Shown: positions 53,720 to 62,175, counted from the first letter of the stretch. The stretch: 64,000 bases of DNA from DATLLN01 sp963797175 (GCA_963797175.1 CAWCOL010000005.1:62001-126000); one strand, 5' to 3'. The notes: a model not told the origin generated them from the sequence alone. Translations and numbers: made by a program.

Positions 53720-56311
53720 ATGCGCCCCACCGAGATCATCGTCGGGCACCAGGCCACCGACTTCGACGCGCTCGGGTCGATGCTGGCGGCGCGGCGGCTG
53801 TACCCGGGCGCCCGGATCCTGCTGCACGGCGGCCTCAACCGCAACGTCCGCGAGTTCGTCGCGCTGCACGAGGACGAGCTCGACCTGGCGGACGCGTCGC
53901 GGTGCGACCTGTCCGCGGTCGCGCGGGTGGTCGTGATCGAGACGTCGCGGCTCGACCGGCTGGGCGACCTGGCCGAGGTCGTGGCGCGTCCCGGCGTCGA
54001 GGCAGTGCTGTTCGACCACCACGGCCCGCCGGCCGCGGACTGGGCGGGGCGCTCGGTGATCTCCGAGGACGGTGCGCTGTGCACGACGATGGCCGGCATC
54101 CTGGGGGAGCGGGGGATCGAGCCCAGCGTCGCCGAGGCGACGGCGCTCGCGCTCGGCATCCACGAGGACACCGGCTCGCTGACGTTTCCCTCGACCACCC
54201 TGCGTGACGTCGAGGCGCTGGCGTTCTGCGCGCGGCACGGCGCCGCCCAGGAGCTGATCGCGCGGTTCCTGCACCTGCCGCTGGCCGAGGACCAGCGGGC
54301 GATGCTGACCACCCTGCTGGACGCGGCCGAGACGCGGGTCGTGGCCGGTGTACGGGTGCTGGTCGCGGCCGTTCGCTGGCCGGGCTACGTGGACGGCATC
54401 TCCACCCTGGCGGCCAAGATGGTCGATCTGGCCGAGTGCGAGGCGCTGGTGATGGCGGTCGAGATGGAGGGCCGGGTGTTCGTCGTCGGGCGCAGCCGCA
54501 CGCCGGCGCTCGACGTGGGCGCGGTGCTCGCGCCGCTGGGCGGCGGCGGCCATCCCCAGGCCGGCTCGGCGATCGTGCGCGGGTCGACGGTGGAGGCTGT
54601 GCGGGCGCGGCTGCTGGACGCGCTGCCGGGCGCCGTGTCGATCACCATCCGGGCCCGCGAGGTGATGTCGTCGCCGGCGTGGGTGGTGGACGACCGCATC
54701 ACCATCGAGGAGGCGCTCGAGGAGTGCCGCCGGCGGCGGACGTCCGGAGTGCAGGTCGCCCGCGACGGCATGCTGGTCGGCGTCGCCGACCGCGAGGACC
54801 TGGGCAGGGCGATCGCCCACGGCCTGGCGCACGCGCCGGTGCGGGGCGTGATGAGCGCCCACGTGGCCGCGGTCGCCGCCGGGGCGTCCCTGGCGGAGCT
54901 CCAGCACCTGCTCGTCCACACCGGGCGCGTCCCGGTGACCGAGCGGGGCGGTCCGGGGCCGCATCCGCTGGGCGACGTGCTGGGCGTTGTCACCCGGGGC
55001 GACCTGCTGCGGGCGCTGCGGCGAGGGCCGCCCGAGGCGCAGCCCGAGGCGGCCGAGGCCGACCTGGGCGGCAGGCTGCTCGAGATGGCGCCGCTGCGCG
55101 GCCTGTGGGACGCGGTGCGCGCGGTCGGCGAGGCCTACGAGGGCGTCTACCTGGTCGGCGGTGCCGTGCGCGACGTGCTGCTCGGCGAGCCGACGTTCGA
55201 CATCGATCTGGCGGTGGAGGGCGACGGGATCGCCTTCGCCGGGGAGCTGGCGGCCGCGCTGAACGGACGCATCCACGCGCATCCCGCCTTCGGCACCGCC
55301 GTCGTGCTGGCCGGCGAGCAGCGGGTGGACGTCGCCAGCGCACGCACCGAGCACTACGAGCGGCCGGCCGCCCTGCCCGTGGTCGAGCACTCGTCGATCC
55401 GCCAGGACCTGCACCGCCGCGACTTCACGGTCAACGCGATGGCGGTCGCGCTCTCCGCCGGCCGGTTCGGCGAGCTGGTCGATCCGTTCGGCGGCGCCGA
55501 CGATCTCCGCGCCGGCCGCCTGCGGGTGCTCCACAACCTCAGCTTCATCGAGGACCCGACCCGCATCTTCCGCGGGATCCGCTACGAGAACCGCCACCGG
55601 CTGCAGATGGTCGCCGACACGCGCGAACTGGCCCGGACCTGCGTCGAGATGGGCCTGATGGCGGACGTGTCCGGCGCCCGCGTCCGCGACGAGCTGGTGC
55701 CGCTCCTGTCCGAGCGCGAGATCACGGCCGCGCTGGCCCGGATGGAGGAGCTGGGAGTCGCCGCCGCCGTGCATCCCGGCCTCGACTGCGGCCCCGAGTC
55801 GGCGCTGCGGGTGGCCGCACTGGATGCCGCCCGCCTCAGCCTGGCTCCCGAGCTGCCGGTCTGGCGGCCGCGGCTGGCCGTGCTCGCCCGGCGGCTCCCC
55901 GGCGACGAGATGGTGGAGTGGCTGGAGCGGCTGCGTGTCCGCCGGCGCGACGCGCTCGTCGTGTCGGAGGTGGCGGCGGTGGCGCCGCGTCTGGAGGGGC
56001 CGCTGGCCGCCGCTGACCCGGCCCGCGTCGCCGAGCTGCTGGACGCGCACCCGCCCGAGGTCGCGCTGGCACTGGCCGCGTACGGCGAGCAGCCGGCGCG
56101 GGGCGCCGCCGAGCGCTACCTGGAGGTGCTGCGGGACATCCGGCTGGACGTCACCGGCGACGACCTGCGCACCGAGCTCGGCCTGGACGAGTCGCCGCTG
56201 GTCGGCGAGCTGCTGGCCGAGCTGCTGCGCCGGCGCCGCAACGGCGCGGTGGGTGGCCGCGAGGAGCAGCTGGCCGCCGCCCGCGAGCTGCTGGCGGAGG
56301 TCGTGCCGTGA
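53720..56311 (+). CDS. DHH phosphoesterase - CBS - tRNA nucleotidyltransferase fusion
   Basis: 863 residues. Residues ~1-310: DHH/DHHA1 phosphoesterase (VGHQATDFDALGSMLAARR, VLFDHHGPP, IHEDTGSLTF, LGGGGHPQAGSAIV). Residues ~310-440: two CBS domains (REVMSSPAWVVDDRITIEEA, VLGVVTRGDLLRAL). Residues ~460-end: class II nucleotidyltransferase (VYLVGGAVRDVLLGEPTFDI with the DxD, DLHRRDFTVNAMAV, EDPTRIFRGIRYENRHRLQ). This architecture is known for split A-adding or CCA-adding enzymes; the DHH part may trim or repair RNA ends. Whether it adds A only or CCA cannot be read by eye. Confidence 0.9.
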   Translation: MRPTEIIVGHQATDFDALGSMLAARRLYPGARILLHGGLNRNVREFVALHEDELDLADASRCDLSAVARVVVIETSRLDRLGDLAEVVARPGVEAVLFDHHGPPAADWAGRSVISEDGALCTTMAGILGERGIEPSVAEATALALGIHEDTGSLTFPSTTLRDVEALAFCARHGAAQELIARFLHLPLAEDQRAMLTTLLDAAETRVVAGVRVLVAAVRWPGYVDGISTLAAKMVDLAECEALVMAVEMEGRVFVVGRSRTPALDVGAVLAPLGGGGHPQAGSAIVRGSTVEAVRARLLDALPGAVSITIRAREVMSSPAWVVDDRITIEEALEECRRRRTSGVQVARDGMLVGVADREDLGRAIAHGLAHAPVRGVMSAHVAAVAAGASLAELQHLLVHTGRVPVTERGGPGPHPLGDVLGVVTRGDLLRALRRGPPEAQPEAAEADLGGRLLEMAPLRGLWDAVRAVGEAYEGVYLVGGAVRDVLLGEPTFDIDLAVEGDGIAFAGELAAALNGRIHAHPAFGTAVVLAGEQRVDVASARTEHYERPAALPVVEHSSIRQDLHRRDFTVNAMAVALSAGRFGELVDPFGGADDLRAGRLRVLHNLSFIEDPTRIFRGIRYENRHRLQMVADTRELARTCVEMGLMADVSGARVRDELVPLLSEREITAALARMEELGVAAAVHPGLDCGPESALRVAALDAARLSLAPELPVWRPRLAVLARRLPGDEMVEWLERLRVRRRDALVVSEVAAVAPRLEGPLAAADPARVAELLDAHPPEVALALAAYGEQPARGAAERYLEVLRDIRLDVTGDDLRTELGLDESPLVGELLAELLRRRRNGAVGGREEQLAAARELLAEVVP

Positions 56312-57273
56312 GGCTGCCGATCGCGAACGCCAGCCGCTGGCAGGGCGAGCCCGGCCACTACGAGGCGTGGCACCTGCGCACGGCCGATCCGGCCTCGGCG
56401 GCGTCGGCGTGGATCCGGCTCGGGTTCACCGTGCCCGACGCGGCGACCGGCGGCGACGCGCTGGCGGAGGTCTGGTTCGTCGGCCGCGACGCGGCGGGCC
56501 AGCTCTACGCGCGCCGCGAGATGTTCTCGATCGAGCAGCTGCAGACGGGCGCCGGGGGCTTCCCGGTGACGCTCGGCCGCTGCGTGCTGGAGAGCGCGCG
56601 CACCGCCGGCCGCGTCGACGAGGCGTCGTGGGACCTGAGCTGGGACGCCGACAGCGGCGTCGTCGGCTGGGGCGGCGAGAGCCGGGTGCGCCGCAGCGAG
56701 CTGGTCGCGACCCAGCCTGCGATCCGCGTTACGGGGACGGTGACGATCGGTGAGGTGGCGCTGTCCGTCCAGGGCTGGCCCGCGCAGCAGCTGCACGCGT
56801 GGGGCAGCCGCCGGGCGGAGCGGTCGGCCCGCGTCCACTGCAACCAGTTCGCGGAGCTGGGCGATTTCGTCGAGGCGATCAGCCGCCGCTACCTCCCTCG
56901 CCGGGGACGGCCGACGCCGGTGGTGACGACCGGCGCCGCCCGGCTGTCGGGCGTCGAGTTCGACGTCCACGACCTCGCCCGTGGGGTCGCGTCGCAGGCG
57001 ACGTTCGGTGCCGAGGGGTACGAGTTCACCGTGCGCGGCGCCCGCACGACGATGGCCGGAACGGTCACCTGCTCGATCGCCGACCTGGTGGGCGTGGTCT
57101 ACCGCGACCCCGACGGCGGCCGCATCTACGCGTACCAGGCCGATCAGGCCCGGATGGAGGTCGAGCTGCGGCGGCGCGGCCCGCGCGGCGGCGTGATCGC
57201 GCGGGCGGAGAGCCGCTGCGCGTACGAGTTCCAGACCCGGCGGGCGGTCGGCGGCGTCGAGGTGGTGCTGTGA
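56308..57273 (+). CDS. CrtC/AttH-like lipocalin-fold protein of unknown function
   Basis: 321 residues, mostly predicted beta. N-terminal RLPIANASRWQGEPGHYEAW, then Trp-rich strands (EASWDLSWDADSGVVGWGG), QQLHAWGSRRAERSARVHCN, and C-terminal FEFQTRR-like end (AYEFQTRRAVGGVEVVL). Pattern similar to hydroxyneurosporene-hydratase/tocopherol-cyclase-like beta-barrels found as orphan proteins in actinobacteria; no enzyme role is claimed. GTG 56308 overlaps the upstream stop and the 3' end overlaps pgeF, so it is locked in the operon. It occupies a slot where ftsZ or ftsQ would lie in related division clusters. Confidence 0.5.
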   Translation: MRLPIANASRWQGEPGHYEAWHLRTADPASAASAWIRLGFTVPDAATGGDALAEVWFVGRDAAGQLYARREMFSIEQLQTGAGGFPVTLGRCVLESARTAGRVDEASWDLSWDADSGVVGWGGESRVRRSELVATQPAIRVTGTVTIGEVALSVQGWPAQQLHAWGSRRAERSARVHCNQFAELGDFVEAISRRYLPRRGRPTPVVTTGAARLSGVEFDVHDLARGVASQATFGAEGYEFTVRGARTTMAGTVTCSIADLVGVVYRDPDGGRIYAYQADQARMEVELRRRGPRGGVIARAESRCAYEFQTRRAVGGVEVVL

Positions 57274-58037
57274 GCGGCCTGCGCTGGGATCCGTCGGGCG
57301 CCGCGCCGGCGCTGCGCTGGGACGGCGCCCCGGCCGGCGTCCGCGTCGCCTTCAGCTCGCGGCTGGGCGGCGTGTCCGAGGGACCGTTCTCGTCGCTCAA
57401 CCTGGGCGCGCTGACCGCCGACCGCAAGGACGCCGTCGCCGAGAACCGCCGCCGCATCGTCGCCGCGGTCGAGGGCGACGCCGAGTCGGCGACGATGGCG
57501 TGGCAGGTACACGGCGCCGATGTGCGGGAAGTGGACGACAGCCCCGCCACCGGGCTGTTCACCCGGCCCGGCGCGGAGCCGTTCCCGAAGTCCGACGGGC
57601 TCGTCACGTCCCTGACCGGCCGCCCGCTGGTGCTGCTCACCGCCGACTGCATCCCGGTGGCGGTCGCGGCAGCGGACGGCGGGAGGGTGGCGATCCTGCA
57701 CGCGGGCTGGCGCGGCCTGGTCTCGGGCATCGTCGAGGAGGGCGTGCGCGCCGTGGGCGTTCCCGCCGTGGCGGCGGTCGGGCCCGGGGCCGGCCCCTGC
57801 TGCTACGAGGTGCGCGAGGACGTGGCCGGGCCGCTGACCGCGAGGTTCGGCGCGGACGTCGTGCGCGACGGGCGGGCCGACCTGTGGCTGGCCGCGCGGC
57901 GAGCGCTGGAGGGGGCCGGGGTGGAGGTCGTGGACGTCGCCGGCGAATGCACCATCTGCACGCCCGGCCGGTACTTCTCCCACCGCCGCGACGAGGGCGT
58001 CACCGGGCGCCAGGGGGTGGTGGCGCTCGTTGCCTGA
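57270..58037 (+). CDS. pgeF: Peptidoglycan editing factor PgeF (YfiH, laccase domain)
   Basis: 255 residues. Motifs: FSSRLGGVSEGPFSSLNLG, MAWQVHGADV (metal His), LLTADCIPVAV (Cys), ILHAGWRGLVSGIVEEGV (His), GPGAGPCCYEVREDV and CTICTPGRYFSHRRD. In E. coli PgeF prevents misincorporation of Ser into muropeptides and the fold also shows polyphenol oxidase or adenosine deaminase activity. Next to yggS and sepF, as in most Gram-positive division clusters. Confidence 0.93.
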   Translation: MSGLRWDPSGAAPALRWDGAPAGVRVAFSSRLGGVSEGPFSSLNLGALTADRKDAVAENRRRIVAAVEGDAESATMAWQVHGADVREVDDSPATGLFTRPGAEPFPKSDGLVTSLTGRPLVLLTADCIPVAVAAADGGRVAILHAGWRGLVSGIVEEGVRAVGVPAVAAVGPGAGPCCYEVREDVAGPLTARFGADVVRDGRADLWLAARRALEGAGVEVVDVAGECTICTPGRYFSHRRDEGVTGRQGVVALVA

Positions 58038-58683
58038 CGCCGCCGTCATCCGCGCGAACCTGGCCGCCGTCCGCGAGCGGGTGGGGCCGGCGGTCGAGAT
58101 CCTGGCCGCCACCAAGTACGTCGATCCGGACGGGATGCCTGCGCTGGCCGAGGCCGGCGTCGCGCTGGTCGGCGAGAACCGCAGCGACGCGCTGGCAGCG
58201 AAGCAGGAGCTGTACGGCCCGCTCTTCACCTGGGACTTCATCGGCCACGTCCAGAGCCGCAAGGTGCGCGAGGTGCTGGGCCGGGTGCGGCTGATCCACG
58301 CGGTGGACTCCGTCTCGGTCTGCTCGCAGATCGAGGCGCGGGCCGAGGCCGTGACCGACTGCCTGCTCCAGGTCAACGTTGCCGGCGAGGACACCAAGGC
58401 CGGCGTCGGCACCGACGAGGTGGACGGCTTCCTGGCGGAGGTCGAGCCGCTGGCGCAGGTGCGCTTCCTCGGGCTGATGACGATGCCGCCTCTGACGGAC
58501 GACCCCGAGGACGCGCGGCGGTGGTTCGCGGCGCTCCGCGGGCTGCGCGACCGGCTGGCCGGCGAGTGGGAGGGGCGCCACGATTTCCGCCACCTCTCGA
58601 TGGGCACCAGCCAGGACTACGCGGTCGCCGCGGAGGAGGGCGCGACCATCGTCCGCGTCGGAAGCGTGCTCTACAGCGGGTAG
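58030..58683 (+). CDS. YggS/PROSC-type PLP homeostasis protein
   Basis: 217 residues. PLP Lys in ILAATKYVDPDGMPAL; GENRSDALAAKQELY; FIGHVQSRKVREVLGRV; QVNVAGEDTKAGVG; LMTMPPLTDDPEDAR; LSMGTSQDYAVAAEEGATIVRVG. Alanine-racemase-like barrel that buffers PLP rather than racemising. TTG 58030 overlaps the pgeF stop region by 8 nt. Confidence 0.93.
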   Translation: MPDAAVIRANLAAVRERVGPAVEILAATKYVDPDGMPALAEAGVALVGENRSDALAAKQELYGPLFTWDFIGHVQSRKVREVLGRVRLIHAVDSVSVCSQIEARAEAVTDCLLQVNVAGEDTKAGVGTDEVDGFLAEVEPLAQVRFLGLMTMPPLTDDPEDARRWFAALRGLRDRLAGEWEGRHDFRHLSMGTSQDYAVAAEEGATIVRVGSVLYSG

Positions 58684-58713
58684 CCGCCTGCCCGGGGTGT
58701 CCGTCCCAGACAG

Positions 58714-58719
58714 TAAAGT
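58714..58719 (+). promoter_or_regulatory. -10 element of sepF
   Basis: TAAAGT ends 9 nt before ATG 58729. A direct repeat GTGTCCG occurs at 58698 and 58719, bracketing the hexamer; it could be an operator half-site pair. Confidence 0.5.
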
Positions 58720-58728
58720 GTCCGGAAC

Positions 58729-59289
58729 ATGAGCGTTCGCGACTTCTGGAACCGCACCCAGGTCTACTTCGGGATCAAGGAGGAGGACTGGGATGACGAG
58801 TACTTCGATGACGACGGCTCCGCAGCACACGATGATCTGGAGAGCCGCTACGGCGACCGCCCCAACGTCCGCCGGCTGAAGCCCCGCCGGGGCGGCGGTG
58901 ACGCGGACGAGATCTTCTCCGAGGAGCCTCCGGCCCGGGTGGTCTCGGCGCGCGGCCGGCGGCCGTCCGGCGGCAACGGGAACGGCAACGGCTCCGGAGG
59001 CCCGCGCGCGGCGCCGCAGGTCGGCCTGGTCATCCCCCGGTCGTTCAACGACGCCCAGAAGGTGGCGGACAGCCTCAAGGCCGAGGTGCCGGTGATCGTC
59101 AACCTGCAGACGGCCGAGTCCGACCTCGCCAAGCGGCTGATCGACTTCTCCAGCGGCCTCACCTACGCGCTCGACGGCTCCATGCAGCGTGTCGCCGACC
59201 GTGTCTTCCTGCTCACTCCCTCCACCGTCAAGGTCACCGCCGAGGACAAGGCGATGCTGATGGAGCGGGGCTTCTTCAACCAGTTCTAG
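58729..59289 (+). CDS. sepF: Cell division protein SepF
   Basis: 186 residues. N-terminal amphipathic membrane-binding helix (SVRDFWNRTQVYFGIKEED), acidic and Gly/Asn linker (GGNGNGNGSGG), then the conserved SepF domain (VVIPRSF-type VGLVIPRSFNDAQKVADSL, VPVIVNLQTAESDLAKRLID, FSSGLTYALDGSMQRVADRV, FLLTPSTVKVT). Anchors FtsZ to the membrane where FtsA is absent. Starts a new transcription unit in the division cluster. Confidence 0.95.
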   Translation: MSVRDFWNRTQVYFGIKEEDWDDEYFDDDGSAAHDDLESRYGDRPNVRRLKPRRGGGDADEIFSEEPPARVVSARGRRPSGGNGNGNGSGGPRAAPQVGLVIPRSFNDAQKVADSLKAEVPVIVNLQTAESDLAKRLIDFSSGLTYALDGSMQRVADRVFLLTPSTVKVTAEDKAMLMERGFFNQF

Positions 59290-59381
59290 AGCGGGCTCGG
59301 GCGCGTCAACGGGTGAGCGGTGCCGGACCGGTGCCGCCGTGTCACGGCCCACGCACGTCTTCGCAAACCATTTGAGGACCT

Positions 59382-59502
59382 CCGGCACCGACTCTGGCAC
59401 CGTGCCGGAGTCGGTGCCGGGTTCCGTCCCGGAGTCGGTGCCGGGTTCCGTCCCGGAGTCGGTGCCGGGTTCCGTCCCGGAGTCGGTGCCCGGTACGGTG
59501 CC
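59382..59502 (+). repeat. 39-nt perfect hairpin running into 24-bp tandem repeats
   Basis: Arms CCGGCACCGACTC (59382-59394) and GAGTCGGTGCCGG (59408-59420) pair perfectly, with an inner GGCAC/GTGCC stem. From 59407 a 24-bp unit (GGAGTCGGTGCCGGGTTCC + GTCCC) repeats with exact period at 59431, 59455 and 59479, then decays towards the proC -10. The unit is itself two diverged 12-mers. Lies in the 246-bp sepF-proC gap; the rest of that gap shows nothing recognisable. Confidence 0.8.
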
Positions 59503-59522
59503 GGACTCCGTGCCCGGTTCGG

Positions 59523-59528
59523 TACGCT
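59523..59528 (+). promoter_or_regulatory. -10 element of proC (leaderless)
   Basis: TACGCT ends 7 nt before ATG 59536, directly after the decayed end of the tandem repeats. Confidence 0.55.
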
Positions 59529-59535
59529 GCGCCGC

Positions 59536-60351
59536 ATGATCGACGCGCGCGCACCGGTGCTCGGCTTGATCGGCGCAGGCAACATGGCCGGCGCGATGGT
59601 GCGCGGCTGGGTGCGCTCGGACGCGGCGATGGCCGGCCGCCTGCTGGTCACCGACCGCGGCTCCGGCCGGGCGGCGGCGCTCGCCGCCGAGCACGGCGTC
59701 GAGCACGTCGCCGGCAACGCCGACCTCGTCGCCCGCTCCGACGTCGTCGTCCTCTGCGTCAAGCCGGTGGACGTCGAGCGCGTGCTGCGCGAGGTCGGCG
59801 AGCTGATCACGCCGACCAAGGCGATCGCGTCGGTCGCGGCCGGCGTGCGCACGGCGACGCTGGAGACGATCCTCGACGTTGACGCACCGGTCTTCCGGTT
59901 CATGCCCAACGTCGGCGTCGGCGTGGGGCAGGGCACCCTGGCCTACTCGTCCGGCCGCTTCATCGACACGGACGCGGAGCAGACCGTGCTCGGCGCGTTC
60001 CGCCTGCTGGGCGAGATCGTCCCGCTGGACGAGCGTCAGTTCGACGCCGCCACCGCCCTGTCCGGCTCGGGCCCGGCCTTCCTCGGCCTGATCTTCGAGG
60101 CGTTCGAGGACGCCGGCATCGTCAGCGGCCTCTCCTACGCGCAGGCCCGCACGCTCATCCTCTCCACGATCAGCGGCACCGCCGGGCTGCTCCGCGAGGA
60201 CGACCTGCCCTGCAGCGTGCTCCGCCGCATGGTCACGTCGCCGGGCGGCACCGCCGCCGCGGGTCTGGCCGAGATGGAGCGCCACGGCGTGCGCAGCGGC
60301 GTCATCGACGGGGTCGTCGCCGCGATGCGCCGCGCCGGAGAGCTGGGGTAA
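59536..60351 (+). CDS. proC: Pyrroline-5-carboxylate reductase
   Basis: Last step of proline synthesis, 271 residues. NADP motif LGLIGAGNMAGAMVRGW; VVLCVKPVDVERVL; RFMPNVGVGVGQGTLAYS; C-terminal signature ALSGSGPAFLGLIFEAFED, VTSPGGTAAAGLAEME. ProC is commonly found in sepF-yggT clusters. Only 2 bp precede the next start. Confidence 0.95.
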   Translation: MIDARAPVLGLIGAGNMAGAMVRGWVRSDAAMAGRLLVTDRGSGRAAALAAEHGVEHVAGNADLVARSDVVVLCVKPVDVERVLREVGELITPTKAIASVAAGVRTATLETILDVDAPVFRFMPNVGVGVGQGTLAYSSGRFIDTDAEQTVLGAFRLLGEIVPLDERQFDAATALSGSGPAFLGLIFEAFEDAGIVSGLSYAQARTLILSTISGTAGLLREDDLPCSVLRRMVTSPGGTAAAGLAEMERHGVRSGVIDGVVAAMRRAGELG

Positions 60352-60353
60352 CC

Positions 60354-60632
60354 GTGGGCATGGCCAACCTGATCGCGTTCGTGAACTGGTGCTTCACGAT
60401 CTACACGCTGTTCCTGCTCGTCCACATCCTGTTCTCGTGGTTCCAGCTGCCGTACAACCCGGTGCTGGCCCGCGTCCGGACGGTGCTGTACGACGCCTGC
60501 CAGCCGTACCTGAACATCTTCCGCGGCATCATCCCGCCGATCGGCGCGATCGACATCTCGCCGATCCTCGCGATCATCCTGCTCGGCGTGATGAACCGGA
60601 TCATCGTCGCGCTGCTCGGCGCGATCGGCTGA
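60354..60632 (+). CDS. yggT: YggT family membrane protein
   Basis: 92 residues with two hydrophobic segments: FVNWCFTIYTLFLLVHILFS and ISPILAIILLGVMNRIIVAL, joined by YNPVLARVRTVLYDACQPYL and RGIIPPIGAIDIS. The family is linked to osmotic protection and division; exact role unknown. GTG 60354 directly follows proC. Confidence 0.9.
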   Translation: MGMANLIAFVNWCFTIYTLFLLVHILFSWFQLPYNPVLARVRTVLYDACQPYLNIFRGIIPPIGAIDISPILAIILLGVMNRIIVALLGAIG

Positions 60633-60679
60633 CCCGCCCGCCGGCAGGAGTCGCCGGAGCAGCGGCGAACTCGGCCGGC

Positions 60680-61153
60680 ATGGCCATATCACCAGCAGAA
60701 CTCAGGCACCAGCGACCCCGGCGGCGGCTGCTCGGCTACCGCTGCGCGGAGGTCGACAGGATCATGATGGACGCCACCCAGGCCTTCGAGGACGTCTGGC
60801 GCGACCGCGCCGACCTCGAGGACCGGGTGCACGAGCTGGAGACCCGGCTCGACGCGGTCAACGACACCGAGGACGCGCTGCGCGACGCGCTGGTCGCAGC
60901 CCAGAAGCTGGGCGACCAGATGCGGGTGCAGGCCGCGCAGGAGGCCGAGACGGCCGTGCGCGAGGCCGAGGTGCGCGCCCGCGAGATCGTCCACAAGGCC
61001 TACGCCGAGCGCGAGACGGTGCGCCGCGACGTCGAGTCGCTGCGGGCCGAGGAGCAGCGCTTCCGGGCGCGGCTGCGCTCCCTGCTGGGCACGACGCTCC
61101 AGACGGTTCGCGACCACGAGGAGCAGCTCGCGCGCGAGCCCGTCGAGGTCTGA
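60680..61153 (+). CDS. divIVA: DivIVA domain protein
   Basis: 157 residues. N-terminal membrane-curvature domain (MAISPAELRHQRPRRRLLGY, CAEVDRIMMDATQAFEDVW), then a long heptad-rich coiled coil (LEDRVHELETRLDAV, AETAVREAEVRAREIVHKAY). Shorter than Wag31 of corynebacteria. Likely scaffolds growth or division machinery at curved membrane. Follows yggT as in other Gram-positive clusters. Confidence 0.88.
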   Translation: MAISPAELRHQRPRRRLLGYRCAEVDRIMMDATQAFEDVWRDRADLEDRVHELETRLDAVNDTEDALRDALVAAQKLGDQMRVQAAQEAETAVREAEVRAREIVHKAYAERETVRRDVESLRAEEQRFRARLRSLLGTTLQTVRDHEEQLAREPVEV

Positions 61154-61183
61154 TCCGGGCGCCGGCCGCGGCCAGGCCGCCTC

Positions 61184-61266
61184 TATACTGGCAGCCGGTG
61201 CCGTGTCCATCCGATCGACCAGACCCAGCCTGCGCGTCTCGCCGAGTGCGTCCGCACATCGGCTGA
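61184..61266 (+). promoter_or_regulatory. -10 element and possible leaderless leader peptide before the dksA-like gene
   Basis: TATACT (61184-61189) is one of the best -10 hexamers in the window. Eight nt later GTG 61198 opens a 22-codon frame ((M)PCPSDRPDPACASRRVRPH, stop TGA 61264-61266), 22 bp before the next gene. It is a candidate leader ORF, not proven. Confidence 0.35.
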
Positions 61267-61288
61267 CGGCACGCACGGCGGGAGCGGC

Positions 61289-61651
61289 ATGAGCGTGGAC
61301 GTCGACCAGGCGCGCACGCGACTCCTGGAGGAGCGCGAGCGGGTCTCGGCCGAGATCGTCGCCGTGCAGGAGGACCTCGGGCACTCGCTGGAGGACTCCG
61401 CCGAGGTCGACGGCAACGACTCCCACCTGGCGGACTCCGCCTCGGAGACGCTCGACCGCGGGATCGAGATCTCGCTGGAGGACAACGCCGAGCAGCTGCT
61501 CGGCCACATCGACGAGGCGCTGGGCCGGATCGAGGCGGGGACGTACGGCAGCTGCGACCGGTGCGGCGGTGCGATCGATGCCGAGCGGCTGGAGGCGCTG
61601 CCCTACGCGACGAGGTGCATCGAGTGCAAACGAGCAGAGGAACGGGGCTGA
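61289..61651 (+). CDS. DksA/TraR C4 zinc-finger protein
   Basis: 120 residues. Helical N-terminus (QARTRLLEERERVSAEIVAV), acidic loop ASETLDRGIEISLEDNAEQL, and C-terminal zinc finger GTYGSCDRCGGAIDAERLEA with the second pair RCIECKR. Family members bind the RNA polymerase secondary channel (DksA) or are of unknown role (YteA-like). The start has a GGGAG site about 4-8 nt upstream. The stop overlaps a CTG start of lspA. Confidence 0.88.
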   Translation: MSVDVDQARTRLLEERERVSAEIVAVQEDLGHSLEDSAEVDGNDSHLADSASETLDRGIEISLEDNAEQLLGHIDEALGRIEAGTYGSCDRCGGAIDAERLEALPYATRCIECKRAEERG

Positions 61652-62175
61652 TCGAACAGCTCCCCGATCCCGAGCCGGCGCCCCACCGCGCCGGCTCGTT
61701 GCAGTGGGTGGGGATGCTGTCGGTGGCCGTCGTCGCAATCGTCGCCGACCAGGCGACGAAGCGGCTGATCGTGGACCGGATGCCGCTCGGTGACGTCCGT
61801 GAGCTGCTGCCGTTCCTGGACATCCGCCACGTCCGCAACAGCGGCATCGCCTTCGGCATCTTCCCCGACCGGCTGGAGCTGGTCAGCATCGCCACCGGCA
61901 TCGCCGTCGCCTGGATGCTGCTGCACTTCGCCCGCGCCGGGGCCCGCCACGTGCTGTTCCCGGTCGCGCTGGGCCTGCTGATCGGCGGCAGCGTCAGCAA
62001 CCTGGTCGACCGTGTGCGGCAGGGCTACGTCACCGACTTCATCCACGTCAGCCACTGGCCGACGTTCAACCTGGCCGACACCTTCATCGTTTGCGGCGTC
62101 GTGCTGCTGCTGGTCGGCATCGCGCGGCTGGAGCGGCCCGGCGGGCCCGAGCCGGCATCGCTGAACGAGGCCTGA
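61648..62175 (+). CDS. lspA: Lipoprotein signal peptidase
   Basis: About 175 residues, four membrane helices. Catalytic Asp pair: SVSNLVDRVRQGYVTDFIHV and NLADTFIVCGVVLLLVG; VADQATKRLIVDRMPLG and VRNSGIAFGIFPD are the other family boxes. The best start is CTG 61648 (overlaps the dksA-like stop as CTGA; AGAGGA with a 6-nt spacer). GTG 61624 would add 8 residues with a weaker site. The stop overlaps rluD. Confidence 0.93.
   Translation: MIEQLPDPEPAPHRAGSLQWVGMLSVAVVAIVADQATKRLIVDRMPLGDVRELLPFLDIRHVRNSGIAFGIFPDRLELVSIATGIAVAWMLLHFARAGARHVLFPVALGLLIGGSVSNLVDRVRQGYVTDFIHVSHWPTFNLADTFIVCGVVLLLVGIARLERPGGPEPASLNEA

Noticed and set aside
59339..59539. Plus-strand frame encoding a (SVPE/SVPG)n repeat peptide
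   Set aside because: Arises from the 24-bp tandem repeat being a multiple of three; overlaps the proC promoter and start and has no good start signal.
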